A stretch of DNA of 64,000 bases from DGNJ01 sp002388905 (GTDB lineage Bacteria; Pseudomonadota; Gammaproteobacteria; Pseudomonadales; Porticoccaceae). Below the pieces are notes generated by a model, which was given only the letters and a program-made list of their open reading frames with translations, did no database searches and was not told where the DNA came from. The translations under genes were made by a program, and so were the position numbers. The stretch is taken from positions 6,426 to 70,425 of the forward strand of contig DAITSJ010000017.1 of assembly GCA_036843405.1 (NCBI GenBank), in the 5' to 3' direction. Positions within the stretch are counted from its first letter, which is position 1. Every line of letters begins with the position of its first letter. Positions 34,661 to 49,145 of the stretch are shown here, piece after piece.

Positions 34661-34806
34661 AATGAGGGCCAGGCCCATGACATTCAAGCCGCCGCAATCA
34701 CTGCCCGCCATGACACAGCGAAGCCCAGACACCGGCTCGCCCCCCTGGTGTCGGCTCGCGTCAACCACCACACGGACCGGGACCGGCAGGGGGCATTGAG
34801 TAGCTC

Positions 34807-39024
<4,218 letters not shown>

Positions 39025-39062
39025 CGTCGAGATTGATCCGGAACAAAACGGGAGCGACAAGA

Positions 39063-42000
39063 ATGTCGACAACCAGCATAGAAAAGCATACCGGCCATGC
39101 CGGCGCCTCCCGATGGCACCACTTGAGCCTGGTGGGCCTGGTCGGGATATTTGTCGCCGACTTCTTCACGCCCCTGGGTTTCGCTCACGGCACTCTCTAT
39201 GTGCCATTGGTTGTCCTGGCAGGCCTCGGCCGCAGCCGGCGCCTCGTTATCGCCATGGCCGTTGCGGCGAGCCTGCTGACGGCCATCGGCGCCCTTTTTT
39301 CGCCGCCCGGATTCGACCTGGTCTACGTCGTACTCAACCGCTTATTCTCCATTGGCGCCATCGCCGTCGGCGGTGTCCTTACCGTACTGGCGCTGCGCCA
39401 CCTTGAGGAGATGACCGACATCCATGCGCGCCTGGCCCGCTCCAAAGCCGAGGTGGAGGAGAAGAACCGCCTGCTGGAAATCGCCAGCGAAGTCGCCCAT
39501 ATCGGGGGCTGGATTCTCGATCTTCAGACAAAGGCGCTGCACTGGTCCGACGAAGTCTGCCGGTTCCACGGCGTACCACCCGGCTACACGCCGACGCTGG
39601 AAGAGGGCCTGCAATTCACCTCACCGGACCATGAGGATACGCGGGACAAGATTCGCCAATGCATCGAGAAGGGCGATGATTTCGACATGGAAGGGGAGAT
39701 CATCGACCGGCAGGGTGAACGTCACTGGGTGCGCAGTATCGGCGTACCGGTCAGGGACGACAGCGGCAATGTGGTCCGTTACCAGGGAGCTTTCCAGGAC
39801 ATCACCCGACAAAAAACCGACGAAATCACCCTGCTGGAAAGCCGCCGTCAATTTCAGGTGGTCGCCAACGCCATACCGCAGGTCATCTGGACCGCGGGCC
39901 CGGACGGCATCGTGGACTTCGTCAACAAGGCCCTGTTTCATTATACAGGAACCCCCGTGCCCGAAAGCCGACCGGGCCAGGAGTGGCTGAAGGCCCAGCA
40001 CCCGGACGACAGGGACCAGACCATGCGCCGGTGGGAGCAGGCGGTGGCGACCGGCTCCGCCCATTCGACGGAGTTTCGCATGATGCGCCACGACGGCAAG
40101 TATCGGTGGCACCAGGTGGATGCCGTGCCCGTGCGAAACGACGACGGGCAGATCGTCAAGTGGTGCGGCACCTGTATCGATATCGACGACCGTGTGCGCC
40201 TTGAAAAACGCAGCCACCGACTGGCCCGCCGCCTTGCCGTTACGCTGGAGAGCATTACCGACGGCTTTATCATGTTCGACCGGGAATGGCACTATACCTA
40301 TATCAATAGCGAGGCGGAGCGTCTTATGGGCCGCCCCCGTGAGGAGTTGCTGGGCAAGGCCGCGCCCGATGTCTTCGAGCAACTGCCCCTGCTCAAGGAA
40401 CCCTATGCCCGGGCTTTGATGGACGGCGAACAGGTCAGCATCGAAACCTACTACCCACCGTTCGACACCTGGTTCGAGCTACACGCCTACCCTTCAGAAC
40501 AGGGGTTGGCGCTTTATTTTCGTGATATCAGCGAGCGCAAGCGCAACGAAGCAAGGCTCCGGGAGAGCGAGCAGCGTTTCGAACGGGTGGCAACCGCCAC
40601 TTCCGATGCCATCTGGGAATGGGACCTGGAAACCGGCAGCCTCTGGTGGAGCGAAGGGTTGACCGCCCTCTTTGGCTACGCCCCCGGCGACATTGCCGAT
40701 TTGGCGGCCTGGGCCGACCGTATCCACCCGGAGGACAGAGAATTCGTCATGAAGGATATCGGGCGATTTGTCGAAACCCCGGATGCTTCCCACTGGCGAC
40801 AGGATTACCGCTTCCTGCGCAAGGACGGTTCGGTGGCCCGTGTTGTCGACAGGGGCTCGCTGATCAGGGACGACAATGGCAAGGCCGTGCGCATGGTGGG
40901 TGGTATCAGCGATATTACCGAACGCCACGAAATGTCTGTGCAGCTTCAGCGTTCCCAGCGCCTGGAAGCCGTGGGACAGCTCACCGGCGGCGTTGCCCAC
41001 GACTTCAACAACCTGCTCACCGTGATCCTGGGCAATGCCGAGTTGCTTGAAACGGAGCTTGGCGGCGACAAACGACTGCAGGCCCTGGCCCAAATGACCC
41101 GCGCCGCCGCCGACCGGGGCGCGGCCCTGACCCATCGCCTGCTCGCCTTTGCCCGGCGCCAGCCCCTGGAACCCCGCAACCTGGATGTCAACCGGCTCGT
41201 CGCCGACATGGACAGCCTGCTGCGCCGCACGCTGGGCGCGGACATCGACATGGAACTGGTGCGCGGCGGGGGGCTCTGGCACGCCCGGGTCGACCCCGTA
41301 CAGCTGGAAGCCGCCCTGCTCAACCTGTGCCTCAATGCCCGGGACGCCATGCCCAATGGCGGCCGCCTTACCATCGAAACGGCCAATGTCCGCCTGGGCC
41401 ACGACTACGCGCGCAGCCACACCGACGCGGAGCCCGGACGGTATGTGATGGTGGCGGTTTCGGATACGGGCACGGGCATCGCCCCCGAACACCTGTCGAA
41501 AGTGTTCGACCCCTTTTTTACCACCAAAAAAGCCGGCCGGGGCAGCGGCCTGGGCTTATCCATGGTCTACGGCTTTATCAAGCAATCCCGCGGACATGTT
41601 GAGGTATACTCCGAAGAGGAACAGGGAACGACTGTAAAAATGTACCTGCCCCTCGCCGAGGGACCGGATATAGACGAAGAGACAGAGCCACAGCAGCAGA
41701 AGGTGGTGGGTGGCGGCGAGACCATTCTGCTGGTCGAAGACGATGACCTGGTGCGGGACTATGCGCAAAACCAGCTGCAGGACATGGGCTACCGGGTGAT
41801 TTCCGCCGCCGACGGCCGGCAGGCACTGGACGCGTTGCGGACAACCAGCGGAATCGACCTGCTGTTCACCGATGTCATCATGCCCGGCGGCATCAACGGG
41901 CCGGAGCTGGCCGAACGGGCCCGCCAACTGAGCCCACCCATCAAGGTTCTCTATACTTCGGGTTATACTGAAAACGCCATAGTCCACCACGGTCGCCTGG

Positions 42001-42083
42001 ATCCGGGGGTTCATCTGCTGGGCAAGCCCTACAAGCGGGCGGAACTGGCGGAGAAGATCCGCGCCGTATTGGCGGAATCATAA
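39063..42083 (+). CDS. membrane-anchored PAS hybrid histidine kinase
   Basis: This 1006-residue protein has three to four N-terminal membrane helices (about residues 18-110), four PAS domains (about 130-640), HisKA with His646 in GGVAHDFNNLL, HATPase (GRGSGLGLSMVYGF) and a receiver with Asp937 in LLFTDVIMPG. ATG 39063 follows GGGAG and is preferred to a TTG at 39033. Its kinase and receiver domains closely resemble those of the gene before it. The response regulator 9 bp downstream is the likely partner. Confidence 0.88.
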   Translation: MSTTSIEKHTGHAGASRWHHLSLVGLVGIFVADFFTPLGFAHGTLYVPLVVLAGLGRSRRLVIAMAVAASLLTAIGALFSPPGFDLVYVVLNRLFSIGAIAVGGVLTVLALRHLEEMTDIHARLARSKAEVEEKNRLLEIASEVAHIGGWILDLQTKALHWSDEVCRFHGVPPGYTPTLEEGLQFTSPDHEDTRDKIRQCIEKGDDFDMEGEIIDRQGERHWVRSIGVPVRDDSGNVVRYQGAFQDITRQKTDEITLLESRRQFQVVANAIPQVIWTAGPDGIVDFVNKALFHYTGTPVPESRPGQEWLKAQHPDDRDQTMRRWEQAVATGSAHSTEFRMMRHDGKYRWHQVDAVPVRNDDGQIVKWCGTCIDIDDRVRLEKRSHRLARRLAVTLESITDGFIMFDREWHYTYINSEAERLMGRPREELLGKAAPDVFEQLPLLKEPYARALMDGEQVSIETYYPPFDTWFELHAYPSEQGLALYFRDISERKRNEARLRESEQRFERVATATSDAIWEWDLETGSLWWSEGLTALFGYAPGDIADLAAWADRIHPEDREFVMKDIGRFVETPDASHWRQDYRFLRKDGSVARVVDRGSLIRDDNGKAVRMVGGISDITERHEMSVQLQRSQRLEAVGQLTGGVAHDFNNLLTVILGNAELLETELGGDKRLQALAQMTRAAADRGAALTHRLLAFARRQPLEPRNLDVNRLVADMDSLLRRTLGADIDMELVRGGGLWHARVDPVQLEAALLNLCLNARDAMPNGGRLTIETANVRLGHDYARSHTDAEPGRYVMVAVSDTGTGIAPEHLSKVFDPFFTTKKAGRGSGLGLSMVYGFIKQSRGHVEVYSEEEQGTTVKMYLPLAEGPDIDEETEPQQQKVVGGGETILLVEDDDLVRDYAQNQLQDMGYRVISAADGRQALDALRTTSGIDLLFTDVIMPGGINGPELAERARQLSPPIKVLYTSGYTENAIVHHGRLDPGVHLLGKPYKRAELAEKIRAVLAES

Positions 42084-42092
42084 GGAGTAGTT

Positions 42093-43337
42093 ATGGCAGG
42101 AAAACGCCTCTTGATCCTCGACGACGACCCCCTGATCGGTCAAACCATCCAGTTTATCGCCGAGGATGCCGGTTTCGATTCCCATTTTACCGATGAGCCC
42201 GGCGAGTTCTTCCAAAAGCTTCAGGACTGGGGTCCCACCCACATTGCCCTGGACCTGGTCATGCCGCAGATGGACGGCGTGGAAGTGATGGTGGAACTGT
42301 CGAGACTCGGCGTCGACGCCAGAATCATCATCACCAGCGGCGTCGGCAGCCGGGTCCTGGACGCGGCCAGGCGCTCCGCCACCGAGCATGGCCTCGATTT
42401 TGCCGGCGCCCTGGCCAAGCCTTTCTCCCCGGCCCGGCTCCAGGCATTGCTCACCGCCGAACCCGATAACCGTGCACACCCGGGTGACGGTGGTGTACGG
42501 TCTCCACCCCACCGCATGCAGGAGAAACCCGCATTTCGGGTCACCGCCGAGGCCCTGGAACACGCCCTTGCCAACCGGCAACTGCGTCTGGACTACCAGC
42601 CGAAGATCCGCTGCAATACCGGAGAAATCGCCGGCTTCGAGGCGCTTGTCCGCTGGCATCACCCGGAAGCCGGCCTTGTCATGCCCGACCGCTTCATTCC
42701 ATTCGCCGAGGAAAATGGCTACATGGAGCGCCTTACGGAAGAAGTCCTGGAACAGGCCCTGGGGTGGTTTTATCGCTTCATGGCCGACTCGGGTGGCCCG
42801 ACCGGCAATACGGGAGGCGGTGAGTCGCTTGAGCCCCATGTGTCCATCAACCTGTCCGCCAGAAACCTCAAGGACATGCAGTTCGCCGACCGTGTCGCGG
42901 CCAAATGCCAGGAGCTGGGCCTGGAAACCCGCCACGTTATCTTCGAACTGACGGAAACCAGTGCCATGGAGGACCCGGTGATTTCCCTGGATCTGCTCAC
43001 CCGGTTGCGGGTCAAGGGCTTCAGCCTGTCCATCGACGATTTCGGGACCGGCTTTTCCTCCATGGTCCAGCTGGTGCGTCTGCCTTTTTCCGAGCTGAAA
43101 GTGGACAAGTCCTTCGTCATAAACGCCATGACATCCGAGGAGTCCCGTACCATCATCCGCTCCACCGTTGAGCTGGGCCAGAGTCTCGGTTTGCGGGTAA
43201 CGGCGGAAGGGGTGGAAAATGCGCAGACCCTGGATTTACTCAGGGATATCGGCTGCGACCTGGCCCAGGGCTACCACATCGCCCGCCCAATGAGCGAGGA
43301 CGCCCTTGGCGACTGGCTGAACGAGCGGAAATCCTGA
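42093..43337 (+). CDS. response regulator with EAL (c-di-GMP phosphodiesterase) domain
   Basis: This 414-residue protein has a receiver (Asp54 in IALDLVMPQ) and an EAL domain (from about residue 150). Catalytic motifs are intact: FEALVRW at 182-188, INLSARN, FELTETS, the DDFGTGFSS loop, KVDKSFV and AEGVEN. It should hydrolyse c-di-GMP to pGpG when phosphorylated. RBS AAGGAG precedes the ATG. It ends the kinase-kinase-regulator unit. Confidence 0.92.
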   Translation: MAGKRLLILDDDPLIGQTIQFIAEDAGFDSHFTDEPGEFFQKLQDWGPTHIALDLVMPQMDGVEVMVELSRLGVDARIIITSGVGSRVLDAARRSATEHGLDFAGALAKPFSPARLQALLTAEPDNRAHPGDGGVRSPPHRMQEKPAFRVTAEALEHALANRQLRLDYQPKIRCNTGEIAGFEALVRWHHPEAGLVMPDRFIPFAEENGYMERLTEEVLEQALGWFYRFMADSGGPTGNTGGGESLEPHVSINLSARNLKDMQFADRVAAKCQELGLETRHVIFELTETSAMEDPVISLDLLTRLRVKGFSLSIDDFGTGFSSMVQLVRLPFSELKVDKSFVINAMTSEESRTIIRSTVELGQSLGLRVTAEGVENAQTLDLLRDIGCDLAQGYHIARPMSEDALGDWLNERKS

Positions 43338-43481
43338 CGGGCCCGCATCGCCAGGCGGATCCGAAACCTCAACCCGCGACTCCCACGGGGTCTGGCCTCG
43401 ACAGCCATGCCCCGGCATCATCCCGGCCCGAAAACCGTCAATCGGCTATCCTTTCCCGTACCTCCGGTGAAGGCAATCCCT

Positions 43482-45098
43482 ATGGCTGAAATGACACTGG
43501 AAAACCACGAACGGCTGGCGGAGAACCTGCTGGCGTATTTCCGGGAGCGGGCCCCGAAGGCGGAGCTTATACAGACCCATATCTCCAGCGTTATCCTCGC
43601 CGGCGACTATGCCTATAAAATAAAAAAGCCCGTCGACCTCCAATTCCTCGATTTTTCCACCCTGGCCAGGCGCAAGTTCTATTGCCAGGAAGAGTTGCGC
43701 CTGAACCGCCGCCTGGCGCCGGAACTTTATGTCGACGTCCAGGCTATCGCCGGCACGGTTGACAGGCCGGAACCAGGGGGCGATGGACCGGCCATTGACT
43801 ACCTCGTGCGCATGCGACGCTTTCGCCAGCAAAACCAGCTCGACCGCCTGCTGACGGGGGGAAATTTTCCCGTGCAACGGATGGACGAACTGGCAACCCT
43901 GATCGCGGACTTCCACGAAAAGGCGGCGCGCGCCAATGTCGACGCCGATGCCGGCGATCCGGCAGCCCTCTGGGCACCGGTACAGCAGAATTTCGACCAA
44001 CTCCGGGAACTGATCGACGACGGGAAGCAGCGCAACCGGCTTGAGACCCTGCGGCAGTGGAGCCAGCGTCGGTTCCGGCAGTTGAAAGCCACGTTCAGGG
44101 CACGCAAGGCGGCCGGACTGATCCGGGAAGGTCACGGCGATATGCATTTGCGCAACATCGCCCTGATGGAAGACCGGTTTGTTATTTTCGACGGCATCGA
44201 GTTCAACGAGTCATTTCGCTGGATCGACGTGATCGACGACCTGGCTTTCCTGATCATGGACCTGCGCGGCCGCGGCCTCAACGCCTGGGCCAATCGCCTG
44301 CTCAACCGCTACCTGGAAATCACGGGGGACTACGGCGGCCTGGAGGTTCTGGCTTTTTACACCGTCTACCGGGCCCTGGTCAGGGTCAAGGTGGGAGCCA
44401 TACGCCTGGCCGAATCCCGCCTGGATGCCCGGCAGCGACAGCGGGTGGCGCAGGAACTGGACCGGGACCTGGCGCTGGCCGAATCCCTGACCCGGCCTGG
44501 AACGACCTATGTGGCGATCACCCACGGTGTATCCGGTTCCGGCAAAAGCACCGCCGCTCTCTGGCTGGTGGAAACTTTCGGCGCCATTCGCCTGCGTTCG
44601 GACGCCGAGCGCCAGCGCCTATTCGCCACAGCCCGCTCCAAAGAGGGCGACTCCGTCAACAGCGGCCGCTACAGCCCGAAAACGACCCGTGCTCTCTACG
44701 AGCACCTGGCCGGCCTGGCCAAACGCATCGTGGAACTGGGCCATGGCGTCATTGTCGACGCCAGCTTTCTCAAGCAATACCAGCGCAACCTGTTGGCCCG
44801 TGTGGCGGAATCACTGAACATCCCCTGGATCATTGTCGACATGCAATGCCGGCGGGAAATCGCCGCAAGGCGCATCCACCGGCGCCGGGCGGAGGGGACC
44901 GATATTTCGGAAGCCGATGGCCGGGTACTGGACATGCAACTGGAAACCGCCGAACCGCTGGACGCCGGCGAGCGGGACAGCGCCATCGACGGCGATTGCG
45001 CCGAGGCAGAGGCAAGGAATGGCGTGGAAGCGGCGTTCGCCGGGGCCGCCGGCCTGCCACCACCCGAGGGTGCCAGGTACGGAGGGCGCAGCCAATGA
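43482..45098 (+). CDS. APH-like phosphotransferase fused to a P-loop ATPase/kinase
   Basis: This 538-residue fusion has an N-terminal APH-like domain with GHGDMHLRNIAL (HGDxxxxN) and IFDGIEFNE, and a C-terminal P-loop kinase domain starting THGVSGSGKSTAAL (about residue 350) that resembles gluconate/zeta-type kinases. Such bifunctional proteins are widespread and mostly uncharacterised. ATG 43482 is preferred since the upstream 25 codons are atypical. The stop overlaps the PP2C start (ATGA), indicating coupling. Confidence 0.85.
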   Translation: MAEMTLENHERLAENLLAYFRERAPKAELIQTHISSVILAGDYAYKIKKPVDLQFLDFSTLARRKFYCQEELRLNRRLAPELYVDVQAIAGTVDRPEPGGDGPAIDYLVRMRRFRQQNQLDRLLTGGNFPVQRMDELATLIADFHEKAARANVDADAGDPAALWAPVQQNFDQLRELIDDGKQRNRLETLRQWSQRRFRQLKATFRARKAAGLIREGHGDMHLRNIALMEDRFVIFDGIEFNESFRWIDVIDDLAFLIMDLRGRGLNAWANRLLNRYLEITGDYGGLEVLAFYTVYRALVRVKVGAIRLAESRLDARQRQRVAQELDRDLALAESLTRPGTTYVAITHGVSGSGKSTAALWLVETFGAIRLRSDAERQRLFATARSKEGDSVNSGRYSPKTTRALYEHLAGLAKRIVELGHGVIVDASFLKQYQRNLLARVAESLNIPWIIVDMQCRREIAARRIHRRRAEGTDISEADGRVLDMQLETAEPLDAGERDSAIDGDCAEAEARNGVEAAFAGAAGLPPPEGARYGGRSQ

Positions 45099-45841
45099 CT
45101 CTTGTGATCGAACAGCCCCGGACAATCTACGGCCAGGGCCGACGCTCCCGCAACGAAGACAGCCTGTACCCCGAACCCGGCCGCGCCAACACCGGGGACA
45201 GTCTCTTTATGGTCTGCGACGGCATGGGCGGCCCGCCCCAGGGTGACGTTGCCAGCCGGTTGTGCTGTACCACCGTGGCCCGCTACTTTCGGGAAAAGCA
45301 TAACCCGCCCGCCACCCAGTCGCTGGTAGACGAAGCGCTCCGGAGCGTTTTCGACGCGCTCCGGGACCATGTGGCACGACACCCCGAGGGGGCCGGGTTG
45401 GGGACTACCTTCACCTTCCTGCAGTTGAGCGGCGACAGCGCCTTTCTGGCCTGGTGCGGCGACAGCCGGCTCTATCACCTGAGGGAGGGCGCTATTCACT
45501 TTCGCAGCCGGGACCACTCCCTGGTCCAGGCCATGGTCGATGCCGGGGAACTCAGTGCCCCGGAGGCCAGCCGCCACCCGTTGAGCAATGTCGTGACCCG
45601 GGCCGTCACCGCCGACCAGCCCGTTCAGGCGGACTGCCACAGTGTCCGGCCCCGGCCCGGCGACCGGTTTTTTCTTTGCAGCGACGGTGTTTTCGATGCT
45701 TTTGACGAAGAAGCGCTCAAACAGTTACTGGCCCGGCCGGACAGCGCAGCCATCGCCCGGGAACTGGAGGACCATTGCGCCCGTTTGTGCAGCGACAACT
45801 ACGCCGCCTACCTGGTCACCGTTGCCCGCATCGATGACTGA
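45095..45841 (+). CDS. PP2C-family serine/threonine protein phosphatase
   Basis: This 248-residue PPM phosphatase has the metal-binding motifs RSRNEDS, VCDGMGG, GTTFTFL, WCGDSRLYHL, RDHSLV and CSDGVFD. It removes phosphate from Ser/Thr in proteins using Mn/Mg. No classical Hanks-type kinase is next to it, but the APH/P-loop fusion whose stop it overlaps is kinase-like, so the pair may act on the same target. That link is inferred. Confidence 0.92.
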   Translation: MTLVIEQPRTIYGQGRRSRNEDSLYPEPGRANTGDSLFMVCDGMGGPPQGDVASRLCCTTVARYFREKHNPPATQSLVDEALRSVFDALRDHVARHPEGAGLGTTFTFLQLSGDSAFLAWCGDSRLYHLREGAIHFRSRDHSLVQAMVDAGELSAPEASRHPLSNVVTRAVTADQPVQADCHSVRPRPGDRFFLCSDGVFDAFDEEALKQLLARPDSAAIARELEDHCARLCSDNYAAYLVTVARIDD

Positions 45842-45960
45842 AAACCACTGGCCAAAGGCCCGTACCAGGTGCCGCTTCTGTCTCGTCGCAATTGGCTTTA
45901 TGATCAATAAACCGCCTGCCGAAAGGCGGCCCGACACTATTCCTGACGGGGAAGGTCACC

Positions 45961-46221
45961 ATGAGCGGACATGTGAAGCACAGTGAACGGCGAAAAGGCC
46001 TGCCGGCGGTACCGCCGAGGTTCGAGCGGGAAAAACTGCTGAACGTGGCGCAGTTGCTCAGCATCCGCCAACTGGAGCAGGCAGGCTGGATATTAACCAT
46101 AGTAAGGCGCATCGACCTGGATGAACCCGTCGCCCTTCTGAAAAATGCCGGCGGCAGCCGGTGGAAGGCCGTAGCGGCCGATGGCTCCGTTATCGACGAT
46201 CCCGAGATCCCTCCCCGTTAA
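45961..46221 (+). CDS. small conserved hypothetical protein
   Basis: This 86-residue soluble protein starts at an ATG preceded by GGGGAAGG. Its basic N-terminus is followed by LSIRQLEQAGWILTIVRRID and KAVAADGSVIDDPEIPPR, which look like a family of short proteobacterial proteins with a GW-x-(L/K)-x-x-(I/V)-R-R core; the function is unknown. Confidence 0.65.
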   Translation: MSGHVKHSERRKGLPAVPPRFEREKLLNVAQLLSIRQLEQAGWILTIVRRIDLDEPVALLKNAGGSRWKAVAADGSVIDDPEIPPR

Positions 46222-46252
46222 CCGGACACTTCATAAGGGGTGTTGATGGTTG

Positions 46253-46272
46253 CACGACCGGAACCGGTCGTG
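46253..46272. repeat. perfect 9-bp stem hairpin after the small hypothetical gene
   Basis: CACGACCGG-AA-CCGGTCGTG is a perfect palindrome with a 2-base spacer. It lies 31 bp after the small gene stop. It lacks a T-run, so it is either an mRNA 3' stabiliser or a protein-binding palindrome. Between it and katG nothing else except the repeat end at 46446 and the katG terminator was seen. Confidence 0.5.
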
Positions 46273-46445
46273 TAACGGGGCGCTTGGTCCGGCATAATTT
46301 TGACAGGGTAATATGCTTGATTTTCAGACTCGCATTCTGCGGAACACCATCTGTCAGTCGATAGATATCCGCGTCCTCCCGGGCGGTATTGGCGCGGACA
46401 GACTCCCAATGGAAAAGTTGTTCGGCCGCTTTCACCTACCTTGTT

Positions 46446-46468
46446 AGGGCCTGTTCACACTAATTGGA
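46446..46468 (+). repeat. solitary MITE end
   Basis: AGGGCCTGTTCACACTAATT differs in one base from the end of the 288-bp element at 19421-19708. No partner end was found nearby; the katG terminator begins 12 bp further on. It is a decayed or incomplete copy. Confidence 0.65.
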
Positions 46469-46479
46469 AGCCCCGTCTG

Positions 46480-46508
46480 AAAAAAAGCAGGTGGGGAACA
46501 GCCCCACC
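46480..46508 (-). terminator. rho-independent terminator of katG
   Basis: On the minus strand GGTGGGG-CTGTT-CCCCACC is followed by TGC and seven T. It lies 26 bp after the katG stop. Confidence 0.88.
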
Positions 46509-46533
46509 CATATAATCGCACCAAACAGCCGCT

Positions 46534-48708
46534 CTAATTGAGATCGAAACGGTCGGCGTTCATGACTTTGGTCCAGGCTTTCACGAAGTCCCCAACAAAC
46601 TTTTCCTCCGCATCGTCCTGCGCGTACACCTCGGCATAAGAGCGGAGAATCGCGTTCGAGCCGAAGACCAGATCGAGCCGGGTTGCGGTCCATTTCACCT
46701 CACCGCTTTTGCGATCGCGGATTTCGTAAATGCCCTTGTCCGCCGGAACCCACTCAAAGCTCATGTCGGTCAGGTTGACGAAAAAGTCGCTGGTCAGGGC
46801 ACCTTCGCGGCCGGTGAACACGCCGTGTTTCGTGCCCCCATGATTGGTGCCGAGAACCCGCATGCCGCCCACCAGCACGGTCATCTCCGGTGCCGTCAGG
46901 CCCATCAGTTGGCTGCGGTCGAGCATCAACTCTTCCGGGGTGACGATATAGTCCTTCTTGAGCCAGTTGCGATAGCCGTCGGCGAGCGGTTCAAGCACGT
47001 CAAACGAATCCGCGTCCGTCATCTCGTCAGTTGCGTCACCGCGACCCGGTTGAAATGGCACCGATATGTCATGGCCAGCCGCTTTGGCTGCCTGTTCGAT
47101 GCCCACGCTGCCCGCCAGGACGATCACGTCGGCAATACTGGCGCCGTATTCATCCGCAATGGGCTCCAGCACACCCAGCACCCTGGCGAGGCGATCCGGC
47201 TCGTTGCCTTCCCAGTCCTTCTGCGGGGCAAGGCGGATACGGGCACCGTTGGCGCCGCCGCGCATGTCGGACCCACGGAAGGTACGGGCGCTGTCCCAGG
47301 CCGTTGACACCAACTCGGCGATGGACAGCCCGCTGGCGGCGATCCTGGACTTCACGGCACCGATGTCGTAGCGGGTGGGGCCGGCGGGGATCGGGTCCTG
47401 CCAGATCAGGTCTTCCTCGGGAACATCCGGGCCCACGTAACGGGCTTTCGGGCCCATGTCCCGGTGGGTCAGCTTGAACCAGGCGCGGGCGAAGGCATCC
47501 TGAAAGCGTTCCGGATCCTTGCGGAAGCGTTCCATGATCTCCCGGTACACCGGGTCCATCTTCATGGCCATATCGGCGTCGGTCATAATCGGATTGTGGC
47601 GGATGGAGGGGTCCGTGGCGTCCACCGGCTTGTCCTCTTCCCTGATATCCACCGGCTCCCACTGGAAAGCCCCGGCCGGACTCTTCCTCGACTCCCACTC
47701 ATGGTCGAGGAGCATATCGAAATAACCCATATCGAACCTGGTCGGCTCTTTCGTCCAGGCCCCCTCGATGCCGGAGGTGACGGCGTTGGCGGCCTTGCCG
47801 CCCATGTTCGGGTTGGACCAGCCAAAGCCCTGTTCCTCAACGGGCGCGGATTCGGGATCCGGACCCAGGGCTTCCGCATCGCCATTTCCGTGACACTTGC
47901 CGACGGTGTGGCCGCCGGCGGTCAGCGCAACGGTTTCCTCGTCGTCCATGGCCATGCGGGCAAACGTTTCGCGCACCTGCTCCGCGGATTTAAGCGGGTC
48001 CGGCTTGCCGTTGACCCCTTCCGGGTTGACGTAGATGAGTCCCATCTGCACCGCGGCGAGGGGATTTTCCATGGTGGCGGGATCGTCGACATCACCGTAG
48101 CGCTCATCGCTCGGGGCCAACCACTCCTTTTCGGCACCCCAATAGGTATCCTTTTCCGGATGCCAGATATCCTCGCGACCGAAAGCGAAGCCGAAGGTCT
48201 TCAGGCCCATGGATTCATAGGCGATGTTGCCGGCCAGAATGATCAGGTCGGCCCAGGAGACCTTGTTGCCGTACTTTTTCTTGATGGGCCAAAGCAGGCG
48301 GCGGGCCTTGTCGAGGCTGACATTGTCCGGCCAGGAATTCAGGGGCGCGAAGCGCTGGTTGCCGCTACCGCCCCCGCCACGACCATCGGCCAGCCGGTAC
48401 GAACCGGCCGCGTGCCAGGCCATTCGGATCATCAGGCCGCCATAATGGCCCCAGTCGGCGGGCCACCAGGCCTGGCTGTCGGTCATCAGGGCGTGCATGT
48501 CTTTCTTGAGCGCTTCGATGTCGAGCTTTTTGAGTTCTTCGCGATAATCGAAGTCCTCGCCCATGGGGTTCGTTTTCGTATCGTGCTGGTGAAGGATGTC
48601 CAGATTGAGGGCGTTGGGCCACCAATCCATGTTCGATGTACCAACTGACGTATTGCCGCCGTGCATCACGGGACACTTTCCGCCGGAACTGTTCGCACCG
48701 CTATTCAT
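46534..48708 (-). CDS. katG: catalase-peroxidase
   Basis: KatG is a heme enzyme that removes hydrogen peroxide. The 724 residues show the distal triad Arg95-Trp98-His99 in IRMAWHAAGSYR, and Tyr226 and Met252, which with Trp98 form the covalent Met-Tyr-Trp adduct needed for catalase activity. The proximal His267 lies in AGGHTVG. RBS AAGGAG lies upstream of ATG 48708. No fur/oxyR gene is beside it. No signal peptide is seen. Confidence 0.97.
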   Translation of the reverse strand: MNSGANSSGGKCPVMHGGNTSVGTSNMDWWPNALNLDILHQHDTKTNPMGEDFDYREELKKLDIEALKKDMHALMTDSQAWWPADWGHYGGLMIRMAWHAAGSYRLADGRGGGGSGNQRFAPLNSWPDNVSLDKARRLLWPIKKKYGNKVSWADLIILAGNIAYESMGLKTFGFAFGREDIWHPEKDTYWGAEKEWLAPSDERYGDVDDPATMENPLAAVQMGLIYVNPEGVNGKPDPLKSAEQVRETFARMAMDDEETVALTAGGHTVGKCHGNGDAEALGPDPESAPVEEQGFGWSNPNMGGKAANAVTSGIEGAWTKEPTRFDMGYFDMLLDHEWESRKSPAGAFQWEPVDIREEDKPVDATDPSIRHNPIMTDADMAMKMDPVYREIMERFRKDPERFQDAFARAWFKLTHRDMGPKARYVGPDVPEEDLIWQDPIPAGPTRYDIGAVKSRIAASGLSIAELVSTAWDSARTFRGSDMRGGANGARIRLAPQKDWEGNEPDRLARVLGVLEPIADEYGASIADVIVLAGSVGIEQAAKAAGHDISVPFQPGRGDATDEMTDADSFDVLEPLADGYRNWLKKDYIVTPEELMLDRSQLMGLTAPEMTVLVGGMRVLGTNHGGTKHGVFTGREGALTSDFFVNLTDMSFEWVPADKGIYEIRDRKSGEVKWTATRLDLVFGSNAILRSYAEVYAQDDAEEKFVGDFVKAWTKVMNADRFDLN

Positions 48709-49145
48709 AGTCCAGTCTCCTTATCAAATTGCCCATTACGGGAATGCTGTACCGTCCAGTGACGCCGTCGTCGGCCGACTGCTCGTATGCCTGGAGCCTG
48801 CGTCCAAGGCTACTCGAACGGGAAGTAACGCTTGCCACTAACTACAGCCTACGAAACCATATTGAATTTTTATAATTTATTATATAGATGGGATTAATAT
48901 CTTTTATCAATGGACGGACATGGTTCCAGGCTTCAGTTTCAGCTAGCAACCTCGCCTGGCAGTAATACCCAAAGTGCACAATGAACCGAGGGCGTCTCCT
49001 GCCAGGTCGACGTGCAGGCAATCATCCGCAGTCCATCGGCTCCGGACCGACAATCACCGAAGGCCGAATATTGCGCTGGGAGACATCTCCCAAGAAAAAT
49101 TGGCCATGGCGGCCTTTCCGTGAACAACCTTATGGGTTTACACAG
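48709..49145. other. katG upstream region, no gene recognised
   Basis: This 437-bp stretch holds an AT-rich patch (48850-48905) that may contain the katG promoter. Small open frames on both strands have no coding character or ribosome binding site. Confidence 0.4.
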
